A stretch of 64,000 nucleotides of DNA from Paucidesulfovibrio sp036541255 (GCA_036541255.1 JAZHDD010000063.1:68220-132219), one strand, 5' to 3'. Shown: positions 23,965 through 33,541, counted from the first letter of the stretch. Notes: generated by a model from the sequence alone, not told the origin. Program-made: numbers and translations.

Positions 23965-26900
23965 ATGTTCAGCCTGGGTATTGATGTCGGCTATTCCGCC
24001 GTTAAAATTGCGTTGGTGGACAGGCAGGGCGGCATTCGGCACTGCGATTATTCCATGCATACGGGGCAGGTCGCCAAAGCCATGAAGACGTTGATAGCAC
24101 GTCTATATGAACGAAACGATCCAGCCGCCATTTCGTATGGAGCGGTCACTGGCAGTGGTGTGGCATTGCTTGCTGGTCCTGGCCTGATCCAGGACGTTAA
24201 CGAGGTGGCCGCACTGGTTGAAGGGGCTTTGTTGCTGGCCCCCTCGGCACGGTCTGTAATTGAAATGGGCGGTCAGACCGCAAAGTATGTGACCGGCTTT
24301 TCCCCCGAAGACAAGAGCCGTATGGAGGTGTCCATCAACTCCAACTGCGCGTCAGGCACCGGTTCCTTTTTGGAAGAGCAGGTTTCGCGGTTGGGCTTGG
24401 CCGGCGAGGATTATTCGGTCTATGCGGCCAGAGCCAGGTCGGTCCCTCGCATAGCTGGACGGTGCAGCGTTTTTGCCAAGACGGATATCATCCATCACCA
24501 ACAGGAGGGCGTCCCCATGGAGGACATCCTGCAAGGACTTGCCCACGCCCTGGCCCGGAATTTTCGCAGCGCAGTCATGCGCAGGCTGCCGCGAAAGTTT
24601 CCCATCCTGTTCACGGGCGGGGTGGCGCGTAACAGCGCCATCGTGTCCGCTCTCCGGGAGATCCTCAAAATATCTTCGGATGATTTGTTGCTCCATGAAT
24701 ATTCGGCAATGGCCGGAGCAGTGGGCGCAGCCTCCTTGGCCCGGAACAATCGCCTTGCCTTGAACGTTGCCGTGTTGACCGATTTGTCGGAAGAGGACGT
24801 TTCGTATGATCGGAATCAATCGGTGGCTCTTTCTTTGCCGTCTTTGGCGGGGCTCGGTACGGATGACGCCGCAGGCAAGCATGACACGGTCGGTCTTGTA
24901 ACCGGCCAAGGCCCAATTCCATGCTGGTTGGGTATAGACGTAGGTTCCACCAGTACCAATCTCGTACTCTCGGACGATCAGGACCGCATCGTGGATCACC
25001 TCTATTTGCGAACGGCAGGAGATCCGATCGAAGCGGTGCGTCAAGGTTTACGCAGGCTTGCCGAGGCTCGTGGGGAGGCTGTTTCCGTGCAGGGAGTGGC
25101 CGTCACAGGCTCTGGCCGATACATGATCGGTCGTCTGGTTGGCGCGGACCTGGTGCGCGATGAGATAACGGCCCAGGCGCGGGCGGCCGTAGCCATCAAT
25201 CCCAGGGTGGATACGGTTTTTGAGATTGGTGGACAGGACTCCAAGTTCATAGCCTTGGAGAATGGCGTGGTTACGGATTTCCAGATGAACAAGGTTTGCG
25301 CCGCTGGTACGGGGTCGTTTCTTGAAGAGCAGGCCAAGAAATTAAACCTGCCTCTTGAGGAATTCGGCGTTTTGGCACTGGACGCGTTGCGTCCAGTCAA
25401 CTTGGGCGAGCGCTGCACGGTCTTTATGGAAGCCTCCGTGGCCGCACATCTCGCCCAAGGGGAGGCCCTTGATAATCTTGCTGCCGGGTTGTGTTATTCC
25501 ATCGTTAAGAATTATTTGAACCGTGTGGTGAGCGGCAAGCGTGTGGGCAAGGTTGTCATGCTGCAAGGAGGGTTGGGGTACAATCAGGGCGTGATTAACG
25601 CGTTCCGCGTCCTCACGGGGAGTGAGATAACAGTGCCGCCCTTCTTTAGTGTCACCGGAGCTTACGGGGCTGCCATCCTTGCCCGCGAGTCGATGGCTGA
25701 TCAAGAGGAAGGCACTGCGTTTAAGGGGTTTTTCCCACCGGTGGACCAGGAGTTGGGTGCGCATCAACGTAATGCCTCTCAAATTCAAGGCCTCAGCGGA
25801 TTCAATCAACGGATCAACGACCTGGTGTTTCAGGGACACGATGAAACTCCAGTCCCCGGTAAGATGACGGTTGGTATCCCACGAGCCTTGTTTACCTTTG
25901 GCATGTTTCCCATGTTTGGGGCTTTTTTCAAAGCATTGGGATGTAATGTGTTGCTTTCCGGCCCCACAGGCGAGGAAACAATTCGTGAGGCCCAGGAATC
26001 CTCGTTGGATGAAACGTGCTGGCCGGTGAAGCTTATCAACGGACATGTGGCCGAATTGGTTGCCCGTAAAGTGGATTTCATTTTCTTCCCGGACCTCCAT
26101 ACAGTGTACCATCCAGGGTCACTTTCCCGGTTGGACTATGGCTGCGCCTACATGCAGTTGGCCTTTAAGATCATCAACCAGGCCATGGACCTCGCAAGCA
26201 AGGGCATTACCCTGTTGGCCCCAACCATAGCATTCAATCAGGGTCCAGAGTTCATGAGGGAAACCTTCATGGAGATGGGACGGAAGATGGGTAAGAGCGA
26301 CCAGGATATCGGTCTGGCTTTGCAAACGGCCATGCAATCGTATCGGGCCTTTGAGGCTGGACTGGAAGAACGGTCCAAACGCACCCTGGCCAACCTGGTT
26401 CCAGGCAGAAAAACATTTGTTCTTATCTCCAAGATATATGGTGTGGGGGATCAAGCGTTGAATATGGGTATTCCGGATAAGCTGGCTGATATGGGCTATG
26501 ACGTTTTGGCCTTTCCGGACCTTCCCGAGATCGACATCTTCAAACAGCATCCCAACATGTACTGGCCTTTTGGGCAGCACATTCTGGAGGCCGCCAGACA
26601 GGTGAAACTTCATCCTGACCTCTACGCCGTGTTTTTGACTCACCATGGCTGCGGGCCTGATACCGTTCTTTCGCATTATTTCCGCGAAATCATGGGCGAT
26701 AAGCCATATCTAGCCATAGAGGTGGACGAGCACTCCTCGGGTGTGGGCGTCATTACGAGAGTGGAAGCTTTTGTGAACAGCCTGGAAAAGAACATCGCCC
26801 TGCAGCCCCGAGACCATGTGCCGGAAGTGAGCCTGGAGGCTGACAAGGTGAATATCCTGGCCGGTATCGGGAAGCTTGATTCCGGAACCAGGGTGTATCT

Positions 26901-27975
26901 TCCGCGGCTGTTTCCCTATGCAGACTTGGCGCAGGCACTCTTGGTCTCCAAAAAACTGGACGCTCGTCTGGTCCTGCCCACGACCGCAGCTTCCATTGAT
27001 GCGGGCAGACAACATGCCGTAACCAACGAATATTATTCCATGACGGCCCTCTTGGGCGATGTGTTGACTTCTCTGGTTCAGGAAAAGACCACGGGTCCCC
27101 GGGCCGTGTTCATCCCCCAGGACCAGGGGGCCGAGGTGGACGGGCAATATGCACGGTTCCTGCGATGCAAATTGGACGCGGAAGGCTACCAGGATGTTGA
27201 GGTAGTGTCTCCATTCTTGGAAGATCTGGCAAATCTGTCCGACAGGGATGTCGAAGATTTATTTTACTGCCTCCTGGCTGGAGACGTGGTTTCGAGTGCT
27301 CGGGGAACGAAAAAAGGCGAACTGTTGGTTAAGGCCATACAGCATGTTCGCAACGGCCGCTTGAAGCAAGGGAGCCTTGTGGCCCTTGCTCAAGAGGCCC
27401 GCAGCGATAATACGGAGTTTCAGCAAAGCGGGACCAAGGGCAAAGCAGTGTTCGCGGTTGGGGAGCCGATGGTCTTGTATAACGATCTGCTTAATGATCA
27501 TACCTTTCAACGTTTGGAGGAAGCCGGGCACCGGGTTGTTCGCGCCCCGCTTGGCGAGTGCCTGTGGACTCTGTGGATGGACCACCTCGAACATGACCGG
27601 CCTGAGAACGGCGAGCGGTTGCGACGTCTTTTGGACCATTTGGCAGGACTCATGGGCATGGTTTCTCAAGCGTTGGGTCAATTCACTCCGTATGCGAAAG
27701 ATCCTGACTCGCTCCGACGTATCGCGGATGAAGCCATCGGTCTGTATGCCGGGGCATTTGGCCGCTATCGGGCTGCCCGTGCATTGACTCCTCCAGCCGG
27801 GACCGACGGTCTGATCAGCGTGGCGTCCATGTATGAAAACACCGGCATTAGTCTTGGCATCCTGCATAAGGGACTCGCCGAAGGGCGCACCATTCCCTGG
27901 TTGGACTTGACCTTTGACGGGACCAGAAATGAGAATGATCGTACTAAGACCGAGTCTTTTATTTATTACCTTTGA
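23965..27975 (+). CDS. 2-hydroxyacyl-CoA dehydratase activase-related giant protein
   Basis: 1336 residues from ATG 23965 (AAGGAG upstream); the frame is open to 23884 but those bases form an operator. Two BcrA/BadF/HgdC-type ASKHA ATPase domains (about 1-275 and 315-585) each carry GIDVG(Y/S) and cluster-binding Cys: C128 in NCASGTGSFLEEQ, C167 in GRCSVFAKTD, and the matching NKVCAAGTGSFLEEQ and GERCTVFMEAS. The rest (about 640-1330) is a DUF2229/HgdB-like region (TVGIPRALFTFGMFP; LTHHGCGPDTVLSHYF). Activases pass one electron to dehydratases by ATP hydrolysis. No separate dehydratase is nearby, so the real reaction is unknown. Confidence 0.88.
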   Translation: MFSLGIDVGYSAVKIALVDRQGGIRHCDYSMHTGQVAKAMKTLIARLYERNDPAAISYGAVTGSGVALLAGPGLIQDVNEVAALVEGALLLAPSARSVIEMGGQTAKYVTGFSPEDKSRMEVSINSNCASGTGSFLEEQVSRLGLAGEDYSVYAARARSVPRIAGRCSVFAKTDIIHHQQEGVPMEDILQGLAHALARNFRSAVMRRLPRKFPILFTGGVARNSAIVSALREILKISSDDLLLHEYSAMAGAVGAASLARNNRLALNVAVLTDLSEEDVSYDRNQSVALSLPSLAGLGTDDAAGKHDTVGLVTGQGPIPCWLGIDVGSTSTNLVLSDDQDRIVDHLYLRTAGDPIEAVRQGLRRLAEARGEAVSVQGVAVTGSGRYMIGRLVGADLVRDEITAQARAAVAINPRVDTVFEIGGQDSKFIALENGVVTDFQMNKVCAAGTGSFLEEQAKKLNLPLEEFGVLALDALRPVNLGERCTVFMEASVAAHLAQGEALDNLAAGLCYSIVKNYLNRVVSGKRVGKVVMLQGGLGYNQGVINAFRVLTGSEITVPPFFSVTGAYGAAILARESMADQEEGTAFKGFFPPVDQELGAHQRNASQIQGLSGFNQRINDLVFQGHDETPVPGKMTVGIPRALFTFGMFPMFGAFFKALGCNVLLSGPTGEETIREAQESSLDETCWPVKLINGHVAELVARKVDFIFFPDLHTVYHPGSLSRLDYGCAYMQLAFKIINQAMDLASKGITLLAPTIAFNQGPEFMRETFMEMGRKMGKSDQDIGLALQTAMQSYRAFEAGLEERSKRTLANLVPGRKTFVLISKIYGVGDQALNMGIPDKLADMGYDVLAFPDLPEIDIFKQHPNMYWPFGQHILEAARQVKLHPDLYAVFLTHHGCGPDTVLSHYFREIMGDKPYLAIEVDEHSSGVGVITRVEAFVNSLEKNIALQPRDHVPEVSLEADKVNILAGIGKLDSGTRVYLPRLFPYADLAQALLVSKKLDARLVLPTTAASIDAGRQHAVTNEYYSMTALLGDVLTSLVQEKTTGPRAVFIPQDQGAEVDGQYARFLRCKLDAEGYQDVEVVSPFLEDLANLSDRDVEDLFYCLLAGDVVSSARGTKKGELLVKAIQHVRNGRLKQGSLVALAQEARSDNTEFQQSGTKGKAVFAVGEPMVLYNDLLNDHTFQRLEEAGHRVVRAPLGECLWTLWMDHLEHDRPENGERLRRLLDHLAGLMGMVSQALGQFTPYAKDPDSLRRIADEAIGLYAGAFGRYRAARALTPPAGTDGLISVASMYENTGISLGILHKGLAEGRTIPWLDLTFDGTRNENDRTKTESFIYYL

Positions 27976-27992
27976 GGCAAGGACGGGATTGC

Positions 27993-28583
27993 ATGATACG
28001 GAATACGGATGGTGAATGCAGTCGGCGTGTTCATGGAAGAGGGCCGGGCAGTTATGGGCTGATTGATGCGGACTGCGTTTTTGCAAAGCTGGCCAGGCCG
28101 GAAGGGTCTGTTTTCCTGGACCTGGGTTGCGGGCCAGGGGACTACTCAATCCATGCGGCCCGGGTGGTTGGCCCTCGGGGCAAGGTTTTGGCTGTAGATC
28201 GCTCCCGGGAGATGGTAGCTCAACTCACGGAAAAAGCCTTGGAGAACGGTCTGCCCAATATTCAGGCCTTAACATGGGATATCACCACCCCCTTGCCTTT
28301 TGGAGCTGAAAGTGTGGATACGTGTTTCCTCAGTACGGTGTTGCACAGTATTCGCGGTGATGGCCAGAGGAGGGCGCTCTTGATCGAGGCGCATCGGGTT
28401 TTGGTTTCCACAGGCATTCTTGCCGTGCTGGAGATCAAAAGGAAGCCCATGCCATTCGGTCCTCCTCTGCAGCAGCGTATTGCCGAAAAGGAGCTATCGT
28501 CTCTGGCCCAACAATGCGGATTCCGAGCTTCGGAGTCTTTGAATCTGGATTGCTTCTACTTGGCTGTTTTCCGGAAGAAATAA
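27993..28583 (+). CDS. SAM-dependent class I methyltransferase
   Basis: 196 residues from ATG 27993 (AAGGACGG upstream), 17 bp after the activase stop. Motif I VFLDLGCGPGDYS and post-I KVLAVDRSREMV define an UbiE/Methyltransf_11-type fold; motif II is ESVDTCFLSTVLHS. It is probably cotranscribed with the activase and may act on the same pathway product. The substrate is unknown. Confidence 0.85.
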   Translation: MIRNTDGECSRRVHGRGPGSYGLIDADCVFAKLARPEGSVFLDLGCGPGDYSIHAARVVGPRGKVLAVDRSREMVAQLTEKALENGLPNIQALTWDITTPLPFGAESVDTCFLSTVLHSIRGDGQRRALLIEAHRVLVSTGILAVLEIKRKPMPFGPPLQQRIAEKELSSLAQQCGFRASESLNLDCFYLAVFRKK

Positions 28584-28607
28584 GGCCTGTTGTTTGGACT
28601 TGAATTG

Positions 28608-28650
28608 CCCAGACCCGTAACGGTTCGCCGCTGCGGGTCTGGGCGTTTGC
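28608..28650 (+). terminator. Terminator after methyltransferase
   Basis: CCCAGACCCG (28608-28617) pairs with CGGGTCTGGG (28634-28643), then CGTTTGC. Located 25 bp past the stop codon. Confidence 0.65.
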
Positions 28651-28792
28651 TTGTGCTTGGATTGCTGTGGATGTTTCCGGGGGCGTTTTTCTTTCAAAGG
28701 CAACATTTACCGGTCAGGAATTTGGGCGCGAGTAAGTTTTGGGGAATTCCCCTGCAAGTCTTGTATTATGCAACCCTAATGAGGCAGTGCTT

Positions 28793-28825
28793 GGCTGAAA
28801 AGGACAAAGAGGTTTCAGCCTTTTT
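28793..28825 (+). terminator. Rho-independent terminator
   Basis: GGCTGAAA (28793-28800) pairs with TTTCAGCC (28813-28820), followed directly by TTTTT on the plus strand. Confidence 0.65.
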
Positions 28826-28845
28826 GCATATTGGTCTAATTGTAT

Positions 28846-28902
28846 TGGTACCCGGGACGGGAATTGAACCCGTACAGGCCGAAGCCCGAGGGATTTTAAG
28901 TC
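28846..28902 (-). pseudogene. tRNA-Leu 3' remnant, left attachment site of integrative element
   Basis: This minus-strand fragment has the 3' CCA end, T arm, variable arm with a TTCG loop, and anticodon 3' side of a tRNA-Leu, then stops matching. The 17 bp 28886-28902 are identical to 43125-43141 in the intact gene. Its acceptor strand pairs better with the 5' half of the intact gene (C at position 66 opposite G7) than the intact gene's own 3' end (U66), so it is probably the original chromosomal tail displaced by integration. Confidence 0.85.
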
Positions 28903-29009
28903 GCATCTTAACTGCTTATAATTACAGGGTAATATCAGTATGTTCTTGAGATTATGATGAATCTACTTGAATGAAAATGAACCTGACTACATGGATTTGA
29001 ATGCCGAGT

Positions 29010-29037
29010 GGAACAAATTTGGAACAAATTGGAACAA
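29010..29037. repeat. Three GGAACAA repeats, candidate integrase arm sites
   Basis: GGAACAA at 29010, 29021 and 29031 in one orientation, 108-135 bp inside the left core. Matching copies occur at the right end next to int. Confidence 0.55.
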
Positions 29038-29062
29038 GTTCCCATCTAGCTTACCCCTGTGG

Positions 29063-29082
29063 GTGAGTAATAAAGTTCTTTA
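29063..29082. repeat. 20-bp inverted repeat, left copy flanking CBASS
   Basis: GTGAGTAATAAAGTTCTTTA is the exact reverse complement of 33920-33939 on the other side of the CBASS operon. A partial copy (TGAGTAATAAAG) is at 29185-29196. Confidence 0.7.
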
Positions 29083-29227
29083 CTGGAGTAGCTCGTCTCG
29101 CTTGTGTTTCAGTAATAGCTGAAACGAGGTGATTAATAATGTTTTTAACTCGTGAGGCCGTGGGGCGATTTGCCTGCGGCTTTTTGAGTAATAAAGATTC
29201 TAACTGAATTGTTCGTCGCGATGTAAG

Positions 29228-30268
29228 TTACCCCTGAACTATTTCTTGCCGCCCCTTATCTACTCTGACCGCCCAGACGTACTGGTTGGTCTTAGAGTCG
29301 TACTGGTAAACGAACGTCTCGGGATAGGCGTTTTCCTGATAATACATCCCCAGCTTGAAAGCGCTCGAAGCACCGGTAGCGAGGAAGAGATGCACCCGCT
29401 CGATCTTTCTGCGGACGTCACGGATGTAATCATTGATTGCAGCCGTAATCTCCGCGAGTTGCCGCTCGCAAAGGACTGCGTCGGTCTTGATGTTCCACTG
29501 AGGCTCGACCCGGGCAATGCAGCCACGCAGGTGCTCTGGGATCTGCTCGTCATTTATGGGAATAGTGAAGGGGATAACGATAGCCAAGTCTTCCTTGAGT
29601 TCCTTAGGCTTGACTATCTCAATCCGTTTGCCGTTGTCGCACTCATCAAGAGTGCTCCATTTAAGTACATTGCGGTCGTAATCCATAACCTCAAGGCCTT
29701 TGCGCGTCCCCAGAAGGCATCCTGCTGCATACAGCAGGGGGACATCTCCCAAACCGGCGAAAAGTACGTGCCTGGGGCTTTGTTCCTCGGAGGATATCCG
29801 ATGTTTCAGATCCCGCTCAATTTGCTTCAATTCGTCGAGTCGCTCCTCTGGAGTTGCTCGGTCAATGATCGGATAGGAAAAGGGGATTACACGACCCAAG
29901 GTGTACTTGGATGGCAGGTCATCTTTTGGAGGAGCCTCAGCCATCCTGGATAGGCCGCGAACATACACCAGTGCGGTCAACCATTTCTTCTCGCAATGCT
30001 TGATGCGCAGGATGAAACAGACAATGCCGACAGCCATCAGGCTGATAGACATCCAAAGCGGGGCCTGGTCGCCCCACGAGGCGGTGACCGAAGACAAGAC
30101 AGGAAGCTTGAGGTCGGCCTTGAGGCAAAACCCGGTCCCGCCTGCCCCAAGCGTCCCGGCCCAGAACACCCCGTTGGCGGCTCTAAGGCCCGGATCCATA
30201 GATCTGTATTTCAGCCACATGGTGAACAGCCACGTGATCCCGTTCCATATTGTCTTAAAAATTTTCAT
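29228..30268 (-). CDS. CBASS effector: transmembrane SAVED-domain protein (Cap14-like)
   Basis: 346 residues from ATG 30268 (GGAGATAT upstream), 1 bp after the JAB gene. The N-terminus has two hydrophobic segments (about 33-50 and 71-88). Residues 170-346 match the SAVED nucleotide-sensing domain: RHVLFAGLGDVPLLYAAGCL, a middle strand region, and VHLFLATGASSAFKLGMYYQ followed by VYQYDSKTNQYVWAVRV. SAVED proteins bind cyclic oligonucleotides made by the CD-NTase. With the membrane part this would breach the inner membrane on phage infection (family knowledge plus inference). Confidence 0.85.
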   Translation of the reverse strand: MKIFKTIWNGITWLFTMWLKYRSMDPGLRAANGVFWAGTLGAGGTGFCLKADLKLPVLSSVTASWGDQAPLWMSISLMAVGIVCFILRIKHCEKKWLTALVYVRGLSRMAEAPPKDDLPSKYTLGRVIPFSYPIIDRATPEERLDELKQIERDLKHRISSEEQSPRHVLFAGLGDVPLLYAAGCLLGTRKGLEVMDYDRNVLKWSTLDECDNGKRIEIVKPKELKEDLAIVIPFTIPINDEQIPEHLRGCIARVEPQWNIKTDAVLCERQLAEITAAINDYIRDVRRKIERVHLFLATGASSAFKLGMYYQENAYPETFVYQYDSKTNQYVWAVRVDKGRQEIVQG

Positions 30269-30269
30269 T

Positions 30270-30740
30270 TTATATCTCCGCGAGTTGTTTGCAGACGCCG
30301 TTTTTGAATCCGATCCAGGCGTTGGTCCTTTCTGTCCCAACGATAAGGAAAACGAGGCTTGAGCCCTCGTATTTCCCTTTTCGAAGAAGACCGTTCCAGT
30401 CCTCCAGGTCAGTCAAAGATGGGGTGGGTACCGGCTCGGGGTGTGTATGCCATACCCCAAGAAGCGTCAGTGTGCTGCTTGATCTTTTCCATGCCCTATG
30501 GAGTTTCAGGTTGTGGAAGCAGGACCGGAAGAAAAACGCCCTGCGACGACGGTCCAGGAAATGCGGGACGGTCACCGATTCGACAACGCGATGGTTCCCC
30601 TGAAGGGGGAAGCGTCCGATGAGCAAGCCACCGGCCTCCTTGTCCTTGAGGTCAATCTGGCGATACCCGAGCATTTGTTCGACAGCTTCCTCCATAAGAA
30701 TCAGCTTGCCGCCTGACAGCGCAAAATTCATCCTCATCAT
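30270..30740 (-). CDS. cap3: CBASS Cap3: JAB/JAMM deconjugating peptidase
   Basis: 156 residues from ATG 30740; GTG 30752 and ATG 30731 are also possible, all overlapping or touching the end of cap2. The JAMM zinc motif is complete: E35 (KEAGG), H98-T-H100-P in GVWHTHPEP, then S108 and D111 in TPSLTDLEDW. Cap3 removes proteins that Cap2 has joined to the CD-NTase C-terminus, so it tunes CBASS activation. Confidence 0.9.
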   Translation of the reverse strand: MMRMNFALSGGKLILMEEAVEQMLGYRQIDLKDKEAGGLLIGRFPLQGNHRVVESVTVPHFLDRRRRAFFFRSCFHNLKLHRAWKRSSSTLTLLGVWHTHPEPVPTPSLTDLEDWNGLLRKGKYEGSSLVFLIVGTERTNAWIGFKNGVCKQLAEI

Positions 30741-32518
30741 CTCCCCCTGCACACCGGACAGATGACACTTGCAAAGTCCCGGGAATCATACACCGAGAGA
30801 GGAGAGTCCTCCCCAAAGGAAGGGTTGAATTCAAGCCCCATCTTTTCAGCAACGTCTGCCCGGCCTCGCCATGAACGGTATATGCTCGGGGATCCTTCTG
30901 GGTCATTGATGGTGTCCCATAGCATTTCGCAGGCCATGATAGCAGTCTTTTCGGCATCCAAGGCAGAAAAGGGTATGAAGCTGCCGCAACCGGTCAAGTC
31001 CTTGGCCACGACCTGGTCGGGCTTTAGATAATGGCAGGTCATGTACGGGCCTTGGTCACGATCCCTGACCAGGCAGTTGAAACAGCCCTTGGTATCGCCG
31101 TCCAAAACGGCGAAGCCGCCGACTCCTGCGGCTTCCACCCAGGTGAAAAGTATTGGAGGCAGCCCCATTCCCTCGCGCTGCCGGCTGACTTCGCGCATTC
31201 CGCTGAATTCTCCGGTTGCGTCGACGATAAAATCCATTCGTTTTGCTTCGCCCTCGTGGCCCTCAAGCCATTTCTTCCGATCCATATGTCTCCAAACGGT
31301 CGAAAGCCCGACATGTTCACTGGCCAGGTTTTCGGCAAGCGCCTTGCTCTTCTTTGCTCCAATCGAACTGCTCCCGAGATAATGACGAAAGACGTTCTCA
31401 TGAGTGAAATAATCGGAGTCTACAAGGACGAGTTCACCAACCCCCATGAGCGTCAACTTCTCGGCCACCCGGCAGCCGACAGCCCCACAGCCGACGACGG
31501 CCACGGACACCTCAGAAAGGTCGTACTCTGCGCCAGCTCTTTCGGTCATGAATTCTCTGTAGTGGTGTTCGATTTCAAATGGAGTGATCTCCCACAGCTT
31601 CTCGCTGTCGCTCTCAAAAAAATTCTCCTTGCTCCTGCCCTTTATGTGGACTCCGAAGAGGGCATGCCCGCCTGCGGGCCGAGGGGTCGAGAAGAAAAAG
31701 ATATAGTATTGAGTCTGGGATATCCTGGACCTGCCCTTCTTCGATTTATTTCTGAACTTGGACTTCTTCCCTGACGGCTTTTTACGGAACTTTCCATTTT
31801 TCATCCAGGCGTCGAACTCGGAAGTCTTCACCTTGATCGAACCAAACAGCGAGCGCACATAGGCCGCCGACACTGCGTCAGAGGAGGGCGGCAACACAGG
31901 AGTGTCGAGGGGAAAGTACCAGGCTGTCTTGGGATCACCGTTGTTGAAACGCTGGGCATAAGCCGTCGACGGAAGTTCCCCGGCATATGAGATAGTGAAT
32001 AGTCCTTCTGGAGTGGACCTGACTGTCATCCGAACCGACTCCCTGGCTGGCGGGGCAAAGAAGGCAACAGTTCGCTTACCCTTGAGCCAGCGCCAGAATC
32101 CCTCGAACTCGTCGACCAGGTTGTCTGGATCTGGTTCCTTGAGGCTTTCCTCCAACCTCTTAAGGGCAGCGGATATGCCGGACGACAGAATGTCCTGAGG
32201 GCGAGAGGTTGCAAAGAATCCACCCGCGCGCCTATCCCAGAAACAGATATCGCCAAGGCAATTCACATGGTTGAGCAGCTCGTACTTTTCCGGATTACGC
32301 AGATAGACCTTGGGCATGTCCGCCGGAAACTGATTGGTGATGACGACGACTAGCTCGTGCGGCTCGCCATCAATGGTACAGGTCACATCCCATGCAGCCA
32401 GACAGGTCTTCTCGTGCTCAAAAGAAGGCTTGCCATCAAGGATCTCTCTCCTTGCGACGTCGTGGACCTCTGGATGTTCGGCTAACCATTCTTCAACCTG
32501 ATCCAGATCCAGATTCAC
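30737..32518 (-). CDS. cap2: CBASS Cap2: E2-E1 ubiquitin-transfer-like protein
   Basis: 593 residues from GTG 32518, which overlaps the CD-NTase stop (GTGA). Residues 1-150 are E2-like with Cys candidates C87 and C92 in HVNCLGDICFW. Residues 330-593 are an E1/ThiF domain with the nucleotide-binding VVGCGAVG (342-348), VDSDYFTHENVFRH and a catalytic Cys511 in LTGCGSFIPFS. Cap2 links the C-terminus of the CD-NTase to targets and primes it. A basic Lys/Arg-rich linker (about 243-265) lies between the two halves. Confidence 0.92.
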   Translation of the reverse strand: MNLDLDQVEEWLAEHPEVHDVARREILDGKPSFEHEKTCLAAWDVTCTIDGEPHELVVVITNQFPADMPKVYLRNPEKYELLNHVNCLGDICFWDRRAGGFFATSRPQDILSSGISAALKRLEESLKEPDPDNLVDEFEGFWRWLKGKRTVAFFAPPARESVRMTVRSTPEGLFTISYAGELPSTAYAQRFNNGDPKTAWYFPLDTPVLPPSSDAVSAAYVRSLFGSIKVKTSEFDAWMKNGKFRKKPSGKKSKFRNKSKKGRSRISQTQYYIFFFSTPRPAGGHALFGVHIKGRSKENFFESDSEKLWEITPFEIEHHYREFMTERAGAEYDLSEVSVAVVGCGAVGCRVAEKLTLMGVGELVLVDSDYFTHENVFRHYLGSSSIGAKKSKALAENLASEHVGLSTVWRHMDRKKWLEGHEGEAKRMDFIVDATGEFSGMREVSRQREGMGLPPILFTWVEAAGVGGFAVLDGDTKGCFNCLVRDRDQGPYMTCHYLKPDQVVAKDLTGCGSFIPFSALDAEKTAIMACEMLWDTINDPEGSPSIYRSWRGRADVAEKMGLEFNPSFGEDSPLSVYDSRDFASVICPVCRGR

Positions 32519-33504
32519 GCACTCGCTCCGGCCGGGGCGACAGCCCGCGTGGTCTTATGGGACGTCTCTGCCGCAGTCGGTACCGGGAAATCGTCGCCGA
32601 ACTGCTTGCGAAGGATTTTACAGGCGTCAGTTTCAAGATCGCAGTCGGCGGCCTCAAGCAAGGCCACTTTGAGGGTTTCCAGGGCTTCCTTAAAATTGTC
32701 CATCTGAATATCGGTCAAATCCGCGTTGAGGTCGCAGAACGGTTCGACTGGCAACATGACTTTGAGGCCGTCCCCCCAGACGAACAGCAGGGTGTCGACC
32801 AGGAGGATCAAGGCCTCAAGGTCGTTGTAGGTCGCATTAAAGTTTCGCTTCGGAGTAAAGTGGTTCAGGACACAGACCGTCAGGGTGATGCTGTAGGGTT
32901 TTTGGCTACCAAGCGCCTTGTCGCGCCACTTCTTCAAATACCTGATGACACGACGCATCTGGGCGCGTTCATCCGGGTTGTCGGAATATTTGTTCACCTT
33001 GGCAAGTAACCCCTTGGGGTCGGACTTCTCCCAGAATTTTTTGTCGGCAGCAGAGTGCCGCTTGCCCTTTGCAATGTGGATATCGTTGGAATACTCGTTG
33101 GGGTCTTTTGCATAGATGGCTAGGTCAACGTGGTACTGAGGTACGTTCTCACGGACATATTGGACAGTCACGCAGGAGCGCCGGATATCGGCATTGCGGC
33201 TAGCCCTGTCGAGAGCGTCATAGACCTTTTCCTTGAGCTCCACCGGGTTCTTGAAATCATCAGTGGTCACGTTGAAAAGCAGCCCGACGTCGATATCATA
33301 GTCGCCATCCTTGGGGACGATGCCGGTGCCCATGGCATAAGAGCCCTGGTTGAAATGCGAGAAGCTGAGCCCGTCCTCAAGCTTCTCGTTGAGCTCGGCG
33401 ATCAGCAGCTCCCGTTTTTCGCGCAGGATTCTCGTGTCATCCAGATTCCCCAGTTCAATGGCCTCGTGAAATTTTACGAAATGTTTTTGAAGATCGAGAG
33501 ACAT
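32515..33504 (-). CDS. CBASS CD-NTase (DncV-like cyclic nucleotide synthase)
   Basis: 329 residues. The nucleotidyltransferase active site is intact: G54-S55 in NQGSYAMGTG, D70 and D72 in DGDYDIDVGL, and D127 in YHVDLAIY. A helical C-terminal half and a flexible tail ending in Gly-Ala-Ser-Ala follow; type II systems conjugate this end through Cap2. It makes a cyclic di- or trinucleotide after phage sensing. Product identity cannot be read from sequence. First gene of the four-gene operon. Confidence 0.92.
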   Translation of the reverse strand: MSLDLQKHFVKFHEAIELGNLDDTRILREKRELLIAELNEKLEDGLSFSHFNQGSYAMGTGIVPKDGDYDIDVGLLFNVTTDDFKNPVELKEKVYDALDRASRNADIRRSCVTVQYVRENVPQYHVDLAIYAKDPNEYSNDIHIAKGKRHSAADKKFWEKSDPKGLLAKVNKYSDNPDERAQMRRVIRYLKKWRDKALGSQKPYSITLTVCVLNHFTPKRNFNATYNDLEALILLVDTLLFVWGDGLKVMLPVEPFCDLNADLTDIQMDNFKEALETLKVALLEAADCDLETDACKILRKQFGDDFPVPTAAETSHKTTRAVAPAGASA

Positions 33505-33541
33505 TTCTCCTCCATTTCTTATGTGTTGCCCCGGATAGCCG

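Larger units (their letters stand above)
28584..28845. other. Intergenic region with two terminators
   Basis: Between the methyltransferase and the tRNA-Leu remnant. It holds two hairpins (28608-28650 and 28793-28825) and no supported gene. Confidence 0.5.
28903..29227. other. Left end of the element, non-coding
   Basis: It contains three GGAACAA repeats (29010-29037), two AGTAATAAAG motifs (29066, 29187) and a hairpin GTTTCAG-N6-CTGAAAC at 29106-29125. No gene is supported. Confidence 0.55.

Noticed and set aside
28846..28902. Second functional tRNA-Leu
   Set aside because: Sequence after the anticodon arm does not form a D arm or 5' acceptor strand; it is only a 3' remnant.
28590..28949. 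Plus-strand frame across the tRNA remnant
   Set aside because: It reads through two terminator hairpins and a tRNA fragment; not a plausible gene.
29106..29125. Hairpin GTTTCAG-N6-CTGAAAC as CBASS terminator
   Set aside because: No T run follows on the minus strand and it lies over 100 bp beyond the stop; role unclear.
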